Origin: an uncultured Gemmatimonadota bacterium
GTDB taxonomy: Bacteria; Gemmatimonadota; Gemmatimonadetes; Gemmatimonadales; Gemmatimonadaceae
Direction: 5' to 3'
Assembly (NCBI GenBank): GCA_946479995.1
Contig: CAMLIU010000140.1
Coordinates: forward strand, 1 to 5,461
Length of the DNA stretch: 5,461 bases
The notes below the pieces were generated by a model. It saw only the letters and a list, made by a program, of their open reading frames with translations, was not told where the DNA came from and did no database searches. Below, piece by piece: positions 1-5,461 of this stretch (position 1 is its first letter; each line of letters opens with the position of its first letter). The position numbers and the translations under genes are program-made.

Positions 1-124
1 GGAAGCGGGAACGATCGAGTGCGGCGATGTGCGTGGCGAGCACCAGCTCGGCGCCACCGACGATCGGCGTGTGGTCAGCGAAGAGAACGCGTGCTGGCCG
101 TGACTCCTCGTGCGCGATGCTCAC
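1..124 (-). CDS. GT4-type glycosyltransferase, N-terminal fragment (cut by left edge)
   Basis: Only the first 41 codons are inside the window; the gene runs off the left edge. The start is a GTG whose last two bases belong to the TGA of the upstream methyltransferase (GTGA overlap), and there is no ATG in this stretch. After about ten polar residues comes a hydrophobic strand (VLFADHTP), then VGGAE at residues 22-26 and a helix (LVLATHIAALDRSRF). A first beta strand followed by a Gly-Gly-Ala-Glu loop and helix is the usual opening of GT-B fold, GT4 family retaining glycosyltransferases, where this loop lies near the acceptor or donor cleft. The family normally runs to about 350-420 residues, so nearly all of it, including the donor-binding EX7E region, is outside. 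Position in the operon suggests it adds a sugar to the lipid-linked repeat unit in the cytoplasm; the sugar cannot be told. The family call is good, the specificity unknown. Confidence 0.8.
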   Translation of the reverse strand, partial: MSIAHEESRPARVLFADHTPIVGGAELVLATHIAALDRSRF

Positions 125-909
125 CCCCGACGGAAGATCAGCATCGCACCCAGATGGCCGCCGTGATCGGTGAACCTGACGTGCACCGTCTCGCAGCCGT
201 GGTCTCCCAGCATGGTGTACACCTCCGCGAGGTCGTACTCGAACATGGGGATGAGCGGCTCGAGCAACGGACGCCGCTTCACGGCGTTCGCCAGTACGTT
301 GACGCCCGGCACCGAGAGGCGGAGTCGGTGCGACAGCCGGCGAACCCACGACGCCCGGCGCGCGAAGGTGAAGTGCAGCGCGCCGATCCCGCCCGGCACC
401 AGGCGCTCGACGAGCGCGGTCGCCAGCCAGAGCCCCGCGCGCGGAGGGATGTGCTGAAGGACGATGAACGAGTGCACGAAGTCGGGTCGCGGCTGTTCGG
501 CCGCGCGATCGCCGAAATAGTCCGGCGTGAGGACGAAGTCGGCGTTCTGGACGCCATATGCCCGGGCGTTCTGGCGTGCCTCACCGAGCATGCGCTCGCT
601 GATGTCCACGCCCGTGATCCGGTCACACGCGCGCGACAGGGGAATCGTCAGTCGCCCGATCCCACAGCCGAGGTCCACCCCCTGACGCGGGTGAAAGGCG
701 GGATCGATCCACTCCCGTATGTCGGCGAGCGTGCGGGCCACGTCCTCCTCGCCCGAGCGGTCGAACTGCTCCTTTACCTGTCCAGTAAGGGTGGCGCCCC
801 GGTATCCCTCGTCATTGATGACCGTGTAGTAGGGATCACGGGCGAGGCGGTTCCAGCGCCCGCTCTCGCTGCGGAGCTCGGGTGGGAGGCCGGAGGAAGA
901 AGCTGACAT
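121..909 (-). CDS. class I SAM-dependent methyltransferase
   Basis: Encodes about 262 residues from the ATG at 909. A TTG at 918, overlapping the previous stop as TTGA, would add three residues; neither start has a clear ribosome binding site. With the ATG start, residues 78-87 (VDLGCGIGRL) are the glycine-rich SAM-binding motif I, GVD near 100-102 supplies the acidic residue expected to bind the SAM ribose, DFVLTPDYF is a likely motif II region, and 146-156 (HSFIVLQHIPP) is the post-motif seen in Methyltransf_11/25-type proteins. The C-terminal third is less conserved and probably forms the acceptor site. No signal peptide or membrane segment is seen, so it should act in the cytoplasm. Being sandwiched between two glycosyltransferases suggests methylation of a sugar hydroxyl in the repeat unit or at the chain end, but this rests on context. 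N-, C- or small-molecule methylation cannot be excluded from sequence. Confidence 0.87.
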   Translation of the reverse strand: MSASSSGLPPELRSESGRWNRLARDPYYTVINDEGYRGATLTGQVKEQFDRSGEEDVARTLADIREWIDPAFHPRQGVDLGCGIGRLTIPLSRACDRITGVDISERMLGEARQNARAYGVQNADFVLTPDYFGDRAAEQPRPDFVHSFIVLQHIPPRAGLWLATALVERLVPGGIGALHFTFARRASWVRRLSHRLRLSVPGVNVLANAVKRRPLLEPLIPMFEYDLAEVYTMLGDHGCETVHVRFTDHGGHLGAMLIFRRG

Positions 910-914
910 TGTGC

Positions 915-1979
915 TCAATCAATGGTGGTGAGCCGCGAGTCACTCGAGCCGGCTACACGGAGCGCGCGGCGCGCGGCGACGAGCCGTTCGACATGCTGCA
1001 TGACGTCGGTGACTGCGATTCGCTGGATGCAGACGTTGCTGGTACAGGCAGCGTACTCCCGTCCATTATAACAGGGACGACAGGCGAGGTCGGCGCCGCC
1101 CCACAGGGCCACGACGTCGGGTGCGTCGACCAGGGACTTGGTAGGCATGGTCGGGCCGAACAATCCGATCACGGGCGTCCTCGCGAGTCGTGCGAGATGG
1201 AGGACGCCGGTGTCGTGCACGACCACCAGCTCGGCCGCCCGGAGCAGCGCAAGCGTTCCCGTGATGGAGTGCCGGCCGATCTCGTCGCGAACCGCCAGTC
1301 CCTCGAAGGCAGGCCGCACCCACACGTCAGCCTGGTCGCCGACGAGGGTCACGGCGTAACCGTCGCCAAGCAGGCGCTCGGCGAGCTCGCGATAGCGCTC
1401 CACTGGCCAGCGACGCAGCGCGTCCTCACGAAGCACGTTGCGCGCGCCGCCCGGCACGAGGACGATGCCGACGTGCTCCGGGTCGGCCGCGGGGGGGAGC
1501 GGACGCTGCATGGGCGCGAGCGGATAATGACCGACGATAGGGCCACGCGCGTCCTCATCGTCCAGGAGTCGCGCGCATTCGTCACCGAAGTACCGGCCCG
1601 GGATCGGGAGCGTACGCGACGAAAGATCGTGGTCGAGGGCACGCAGGCGGCCGGTGCGCACCGGCACGAGCAGGAGGCGATACCGCGCGTCGGCGTGGCC
1701 GAGCAGCGTCTCGTCGAACGAGAGCGGAGCGAGCTGCTTCCAGAGCGCGGCGAGGGCGCGCACCCGTCCTGCCGGTCCGCCACGCAGCAGCGATACCTCG
1801 TCGGCGACGACGACGTGGTCGACACCGATGCATTCGACGAGCTCGCGGGCCCGCGATCCGCAGAGCCACGTGACGTGCGCGCCGGGGTCGCGGCGCCTGA
1901 TCTCGGCAACGACGGTGGACATCATGACGACGTCCCCCAACGCGGAGAGGCGGACGATGAGGTAGCGTCTCGCCTTCAT
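915..1979 (-). CDS. GT9 family glycosyltransferase (heptosyltransferase-like)
   Basis: Encodes 354 residues. I chose the ATG at 1979 because it overlaps the upstream TGA as ATGA and the protein then opens with the family's typical first strand; an upstream GTG-type extension to 2069 would only read through the previous gene. Residues 7-20 (LIVRLSALGDVVMM) are the N-terminal GT9 signature, and D16 matches the Asp taken as the catalytic base in WaaC-type heptosyltransferases. Residues 172-181 (IVLVPGGARN) form the central strand and loop before the nucleotide-sugar domain, and 256-277 carry the signature D-T-G-x-x-H-L then P-V-I-G-L-F-G-P-T of the donor site. Near the C-terminus four cysteines (C300, C303, C312, C317) match a cysteine cluster common in this family. 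It is a cytoplasmic, membrane-associated GT-B enzyme, probably adding a heptose or similar sugar to a lipid-linked or LPS acceptor. The exact sugar is unknown; length is normal. Confidence 0.92.
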   Translation of the reverse strand: MKARRYLIVRLSALGDVVMMSTVVAEIRRRDPGAHVTWLCGSRARELVECIGVDHVVVADEVSLLRGGPAGRVRALAALWKQLAPLSFDETLLGHADARYRLLLVPVRTGRLRALDHDLSSRTLPIPGRYFGDECARLLDDEDARGPIVGHYPLAPMQRPLPPAADPEHVGIVLVPGGARNVLREDALRRWPVERYRELAERLLGDGYAVTLVGDQADVWVRPAFEGLAVRDEIGRHSITGTLALLRAAELVVVHDTGVLHLARLARTPVIGLFGPTMPTKSLVDAPDVVALWGGADLACRPCYNGREYAACTSNVCIQRIAVTDVMQHVERLVAARRALRVAGSSDSRLTTID

Positions 1980-3367
1980 GGGGAAGGGCTGCAGACGAGC
2001 TGACCACGCGCGACGCGCTGCCGCCGGCGGCTCGGCGTCCGCCTGTCCATGACGAACACGAGCCCCCACATCACCCAGAGCATCTCCATGACGAACGGCG
2101 TGAGGATGCTGTTGACGAACGTGGCGTGCACAATGATGGCGGGGATGCCGGCCCCGATGCCGACCGCGAGGGCGCGCCAGCTCGCCGGCAGCTCCGCATC
2201 GCGCCAGACACGCCGGCAGCTCCTGAACACGTACACCAGCATCGCCACGTACAGCGCAAGGCCGACGATGCCCGTCATGACGGCGATGAACAGCAGGCCG
2301 CCATCGCTGGAGTAGGAGCCGGCTCCCGCGCGAGTGCCTCCGTAGCGCTCGACGACGAACCCGAAGGTGTTGAAGCCGATCCCGAACACCGGATTGTCGG
2401 CCCAGACCTCGAGTGCCCGCAGCCAGTTGATGACCCGGCTCATGGCCGACGCGTCGCTCACCGTCAGCTTGTTGAAGCTCATCGCATACTCGAGGAGCCG
2501 CGGAAGGGCCGCCAGAAACGCGACGCCGACGATCGCGCCGAACTGCAGCATGCGGCGGGAGACCCCACGCACCGCGAGGATGATCGTCAGTCCCACGGCG
2601 AGACCGAGAAAGGAGCTGCGCGACAGGGTGGCGACGAGCGCAGCGAAGAAGAGCAGTGGCTTCCAGATCGGAACCCGTTCACCGCCGGAGAGCTGCGCCA
2701 CGTTGACGAGCAGCATGAGCATGAGCATGGAACCGGCGATGTTCGGTTCGAGCATCGTCGACACCAGTCGATGCCCCTGCTCATCCCAGTCCACATACAC
2801 GCGCGAGTCCGGGTATACGACCTGGGCGAAGTGCGGGATGAAGATCGACTGGATGATGCCGAACGCCGCGAAGATGAGCATCATCGTCTCGAGGCTTCGC
2901 CATACGCCCGGAACATCGTCCGCGCGCACGATGTTGATGACCACGAGGTAGACGAGGAAGTAGACGCACCACCGGGCGAGATACGCGAGACTGACCATGA
3001 GGGCGAGGCCCGACAGTCCGAAGCGCGGCACCGCGAACAGGGCCGACACGAAACCCACGGTCGCGAACGCGAGCATCAGCCCCCCCACGACGTCCACGCG
3101 AAAGGACCGGGCCGCCAACGCGCTGACGAAGGTGACGGCGAGGAGCGCGAGCAGGCCGATGTCGTTCACGAGCAGTGGCGCCTCGTTGGTCCCCGTCGAG
3201 AGCACGGGAATGCGCCCCAGCTGACCGATGATGAGCAGCAGGATCACGACGCGGAGCATCGTGACAGGGCGGACCGGCCAGGAGCGAACATCGCCAACGC
3301 CGACACCGACGAGGCGGTACGGCGGCGCTCCCGTCAGCCGGAGCGCATCACCCCGCCGCGAGCTCAC
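1976..3367 (-). CDS. O-antigen ligase/polymerase superfamily membrane protein (Wzy-like)
   Basis: From the GTG at 3367 it has 463 residues and overlaps the co-polymerase gene by 20 bases; the ATG at 3259 (residue 37) starts exactly at the first membrane segment and would leave an 88-base gap. Neither has a strong ribosome binding site. I count about 12 hydrophobic segments (near 37-55, 65-85, 91-113, 122-146, 159-177, 210-225, 235-249, 252-266, 273-289, 357-381, 398-418, 423-441). The Wzy_C core is visible: GHRLVSTMLEPNIAG at 198-212, LSRSSFLGL at 248-256, and NPVFGIGFNTFG at 325-336 before a periplasmic loop. These proteins polymerise undecaprenyl-linked repeats or ligate glycan to lipid A or protein in the periplasm. 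The loop ends SSDGG rather than the His-Asn usual in WaaL ligases, and the gene sits next to the co-polymerase, so a polymerase is favoured. The superfamily is sure; polymerase versus ligase is not. Confidence 0.88.
   Translation of the reverse strand: MSSRRGDALRLTGAPPYRLVGVGVGDVRSWPVRPVTMLRVVILLLIIGQLGRIPVLSTGTNEAPLLVNDIGLLALLAVTFVSALAARSFRVDVVGGLMLAFATVGFVSALFAVPRFGLSGLALMVSLAYLARWCVYFLVYLVVINIVRADDVPGVWRSLETMMLIFAAFGIIQSIFIPHFAQVVYPDSRVYVDWDEQGHRLVSTMLEPNIAGSMLMLMLLVNVAQLSGGERVPIWKPLLFFAALVATLSRSSFLGLAVGLTIILAVRGVSRRMLQFGAIVGVAFLAALPRLLEYAMSFNKLTVSDASAMSRVINWLRALEVWADNPVFGIGFNTFGFVVERYGGTRAGAGSYSSDGGLLFIAVMTGIVGLALYVAMLVYVFRSCRRVWRDAELPASWRALAVGIGAGIPAIIVHATFVNSILTPFVMEMLWVMWGLVFVMDRRTPSRRRQRVARGQLVCSPSP
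2712..2729. repeat. three tandem copies of AGCATG
   Basis: Three perfect 6-base copies lie inside the polymerase gene and encode the alternating Met-Leu run at residues 214-220 in a membrane helix. The unit is two codons long, so gain or loss of a copy would only change the helix length by two residues. It is most likely a by-product of the Met/Leu-rich helix. Confidence 0.75.
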
Positions 3368-5351
3368 GCGACTCGTTCTCGCTGAGCACCACGCCAGCGC
3401 ATGGCACGTCCAGCCGGCGCAGCGTCTCCATGGCGTCGGTGAGGTCGCGCCGGCTCACGCGCCGGGGCGGAGCGACGAGGAGCACCGGACGGTCGTCGCT
3501 GAGTGCCGCGGCCGTGGAGTCGGCCGCCATTCCCGGGAGGCGGACGACGACGAGCGCGTGCTCCTTCTCCAGGCGCGAGATGAGGCCGCCGACGCTGGCC
3601 CCAACCGGCGCCGCAGCGCTCGGCGCCGTCAGGTCGAGAATCGTGGCGCTCTCGCCGCGCGCCAGCGCGGTGTCGACCAGTCGCTCGGCGACACGCGACG
3701 TCCTCACGCCCTGCTCCACCGGTATGAGGAGCACGGTGCGAACGGCCGAGCGCCCGGACATGAGCAGGGGCGTACGCGGATCGAACCGCAGCGCAGGTAC
3801 GCCTGCCACGCGTTCGATGGCATCAGGACCTTCCACGTAGCGGCCATGGGAGCCGGCCACGAGCGCCAGCAGCAGACCAACGACCAGGCCCGCACCGATC
3901 CCCGCAGCCGTCGTGATCACCGGGTCGGGGAAGGCGACCTTCTTCGGTACCGTTGCCGCGTCGAGCTGCCGAATATCCCCCCCCTCGGCGATCGCACTGA
4001 GTCGTGCCTCGACGAGCTGCGTCTGCAGCGCCGCGTACGTCAGCCCGAGCCGCTTGACCTCGCGCACCAGGCGTCCGCTCGTTTGCGCTTCTCCCGGAAA
4101 CTGATCCAGCTGCGCCGACATCGTGCCCAGCTGGCGCTCGATCTCGCTGCGCTGACGCTGCAGCGCGCCGGAGTACGCCTTGCCGAGGGGAACGAGCTGC
4201 GACTGCAGGTCGTTGATGCTCCGGGTGAGCGCGACGACGTCGCGGTCGGTTTCCAGTCGCGTCTCGAGCAACCGGGTGCGCTGCGTCTCGAGCTCGGAGA
4301 TCCGGCTCAACAGGTCGTTGATCCCGCCGCTCTTGAGGAACGCGGGGAAGGCGGCGAGCTGACGCTGCGTCATGTGACCCGCAGCGACCTGCGCCAGCAT
4401 CTGGTCGAGCGCGCCCTGCTCCACTTCCACTTCGCCGAGACTCTTCCGCAGGTCGGCGGCCTGCTCGAGCTCGAGCTTGCCCATCACTTCCGGGTCGAGC
4501 AATCCGCTGCGCTCCTGGAACTGGCGCAACGCCTGCTCCGCCGACGCGAGCTGGACTGCCGTGGTGTCGAGCTGCGCGGAGAGGAATTCGACCCGATGCG
4601 CGTTCACGCCCCTGTCGGAGGTCTTCTTCCGCGACAGGTAGGTGGACAGCGCAACGTTCGGGACGGCAGCTGCAGTGATGGAATCCGGCGCGCGATAGCT
4701 CACGGCGAGCACCTCGCCGCCAGCCTTCTTCACGTCCAGGTGCTTCGAGAGCTGCCTGACGGCATCCTCGTGATCCACGAGGCGCAGGGAGAAGCTCGCC
4801 GGCAGGGAGTCACGCAGCCGGATGCTCCCGAGGGGCGTCGCGACCGCGCCGCCCGCCGCCGCGGTGGCATTCACGCCATCCCCCGTCACCCGATACTGCG
4901 TGCCGGTGGTACGCTCGAAGTCGAGGTCGAGCCGCTTGAACGATCCGGGTAACCGTACCTCCCGCACGAACCTCGTCGCCGGCAGCCCCTCCGGCTCGCG
5001 CGGCTGCACCTGCAGCATCAGCGAGTCCACCACCTCGCCGAGCACCGACTTGCTCTCGAGAATCTGGATCTCGGTCTCCAGCTGCGTCCCCCCGCCGCCG
5101 AAGATCGCGCCCGCCCCCGCCGCGAGCCCGCCAAGCGCGTCTCCGCCCAGGCGCGACAGCAGCGAGCTGCTCGGGTCGGCCGACCGCACGATGGCGCTCG
5201 CCTTCCCCTCGAACCGTCGGGGACCGAACAGGATGACAAGGAGCGCGAGCACCAGGCACGCCGCGATGCTGCCGAGCACGACGCGCCAACCACGCCGCAC
5301 GGAGCGGGCGACGTCGGCGAGGTCGATGGTATCGGGACTCGAGGTGCTCAC
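3348..5351 (-). CDS. polysaccharide co-polymerase (Wzz/GumC/Wzc type) with degenerate BY-kinase-like C-terminal domain
   Basis: Encodes 667 residues from a GTG at 5351 that overlaps the export gene's stop as GTGA; the frame is open further upstream, but that lies inside the export gene. Residues 10-23 (DLADVARSVRRGWR) precede a first membrane helix at about 24-43, then the Wzz domain with a Gly-rich stretch (73-88) and ETEIQILESKSVLGEVVDSL (93-112). A long helical coiled-coil spans about 250-455. VPKKVAFPDP (468-477) is the proline-rich turn before the second helix (about 479-500). Such proteins form inner-membrane oligomers reaching into the periplasm, where they set chain length and contact the Wza exporter. 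Residues 515-660 follow the strand order of a Wzc/CpsD tyrosine kinase, but the Walker A, A' and B residues and the Tyr-rich tail are missing, so it is probably not an active kinase. The start and stop are well supported. Confidence 0.92.
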   Translation of the reverse strand: MSTSSPDTIDLADVARSVRRGWRVVLGSIAACLVLALLVILFGPRRFEGKASAIVRSADPSSSLLSRLGGDALGGLAAGAGAIFGGGGTQLETEIQILESKSVLGEVVDSLMLQVQPREPEGLPATRFVREVRLPGSFKRLDLDFERTTGTQYRVTGDGVNATAAAGGAVATPLGSIRLRDSLPASFSLRLVDHEDAVRQLSKHLDVKKAGGEVLAVSYRAPDSITAAAVPNVALSTYLSRKKTSDRGVNAHRVEFLSAQLDTTAVQLASAEQALRQFQERSGLLDPEVMGKLELEQAADLRKSLGEVEVEQGALDQMLAQVAAGHMTQRQLAAFPAFLKSGGINDLLSRISELETQRTRLLETRLETDRDVVALTRSINDLQSQLVPLGKAYSGALQRQRSEIERQLGTMSAQLDQFPGEAQTSGRLVREVKRLGLTYAALQTQLVEARLSAIAEGGDIRQLDAATVPKKVAFPDPVITTAAGIGAGLVVGLLLALVAGSHGRYVEGPDAIERVAGVPALRFDPRTPLLMSGRSAVRTVLLIPVEQGVRTSRVAERLVDTALARGESATILDLTAPSAAAPVGASVGGLISRLEKEHALVVVRLPGMAADSTAAALSDDRPVLLVAPPRRVSRRDLTDAMETLRRLDVPCAGVVLSENESRELAAG
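3977..3984 (-). repeat. G8 homopolymer tract in the co-polymerase gene
   Basis: Eight consecutive C on the + strand give eight G on the coding strand, covering the codons for E456, G457, G458 and the first base of D459. The tract lies at the end of the coiled-coil, just before the second membrane helix. The frame stays open through it as sequenced. A one-base slip would shift the frame and remove the second membrane helix and the kinase-like domain. The tract is plainly present; any function in phase variation is only a possibility. Confidence 0.9.
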
Positions 5352-5461
5352 TTGTGCAGCACCGTGTAGAGGAACGAGCTGATCAGCACGCCGGTGCTCG
5401 CGATGGAGAACATGTTCCGGTAGAGCCACGAGCGCTTGGGGACGAAGATCTGGTCGCCCGA
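5348..5461 (-). CDS. Wza-type polysaccharide export protein, C-terminal fragment (cut by right edge)
   Basis: The last 37 codons of a gene entering from the right edge. The visible protein starts SGDQIFVPKRSW, the usual last strand of an SLBB (soluble ligand-binding beta-grasp) domain in polysaccharide export proteins, where G-D-x-I-x-V-P is characteristic. It continues into a hydrophobic helix of about 18 residues (MFSIASTGVLISSFLYTVL) and ends in HK. In E. coli Wza the chain also ends in a helix that crosses the outer membrane as part of an alpha-helical barrel, so this tail may do the same. Its TGA overlaps the GTG of the co-polymerase (GTGA), fitting the classic Wza-Wzz/Wzc gene pair. The N-terminal signal, the Poly_export domain and most of the protein lie outside, so assignment rests on this tail plus the neighbour. 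Confidence 0.8.
   Translation of the reverse strand, partial: SGDQIFVPKRSWLYRNMFSIASTGVLISSFLYTVLHK

Noticed and set aside
19..906. Open frame on the + strand opposite the methyltransferase (295 codons)
   Set aside because: The complementary strand has intact SAM-binding motifs; this frame crosses a gene junction and shows no motif.
1060..1075. AT-rich patch (ccattataacag) resembling a -10 promoter element
   Set aside because: It lies inside the conserved C-P-C-Y-N-G region of the GT9 protein, has no matching -35 element and is not ahead of any gene.
882..2003. Long open frame on the + strand opposite the GT9 gene (373 codons)
   Set aside because: Its product is low in hydrophobics and rich in Arg, Glu, Asp, His and Gly with no family motif, as expected for the antisense of a high-GC gene; the minus strand carries a clear GT9 protein.
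3346..3350. TGATG stop/start overlap at the end of the co-polymerase gene
   Set aside because: The ATG frame hits a stop after four codons and does not match the frame of the following membrane protein.
2126..3385. Long open frame on the + strand opposite the Wzy-like gene (419 codons)
   Set aside because: The predicted protein is an extremely charged His/Asp/Glu/Arg chain, the mirror of a membrane protein gene, with no recognisable domain.
3228..4952. Long open frame on the + strand opposite the co-polymerase gene (574 codons)
   Set aside because: It spans the junction of two real minus-strand genes and has Arg/Leu/Glu-rich low-information sequence; it is explained by high GC and few stop codons.
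5088..5133. GC-rich C/G repeats that look like a low-complexity repeat
   Set aside because: They encode the Gly/Ala-rich segment (about residues 73-88) common in GumC-type co-polymerases and show no regular DNA unit.

Overview
The window reads as one piece of a cell-surface polysaccharide (exopolysaccharide or O-antigen-type) gene cluster from a high-GC Gram-negative bacterium. All six genes lie on the minus strand, so transcription runs from the right edge to the left edge. The outer-membrane export protein at the right edge implies a diderm. High GC, codons rich in G/C at position 3 and the protein style fit groups such as Gemmatimonadota or other soil phyla, but this is only an impression and nothing here fixes the taxon.

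Layout in transcription order (right to left): the C-terminal end of a Wza-type polysaccharide export protein (cut by the right edge); a 667-residue Wzz/GumC/Wzc-type polysaccharide co-polymerase with two membrane segments, a long coiled-coil and a C-terminal domain that looks like a decayed BY-kinase ATPase; a polytopic Wzy/O-antigen-ligase superfamily protein; a GT9 (ADP-heptose:LPS heptosyltransferase-like) glycosyltransferase; a class I SAM-dependent methyltransferase; and the N-terminus of a GT4-type glycosyltransferase (cut by the left edge).

The genes are packed with almost no spacer. Stop and start codons overlap as GTGA (export protein/co-polymerase), ATGA (polymerase/GT9) and GTGA (methyltransferase/GT4). 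The GT9/methyltransferase junction is TTGA or a 5-base gap, and the co-polymerase/polymerase junction is a 20-base overlap or an 88-base gap depending on the start. No promoter, terminator, RNA gene, mobile element or CRISPR array was recognised, and no intergenic stretch exceeds 300 bases. The expected picture is one translationally coupled operon that continues beyond both edges.

Together the genes would cover sugar addition (GT9, GT4), sugar modification (methyltransferase), periplasmic polymerisation or ligation (Wzy-like), chain-length control (co-polymerase) and export (Wza-like). A flippase, an initiating glycosyltransferase and an active tyrosine kinase are not in the window. The points most worth a second look are the kinase-like domain that has lost its ATP-binding residues, the Wzy/ligase protein that lacks the usual periplasmic His-Asn motif, and a G8 tract in the co-polymerase gene.
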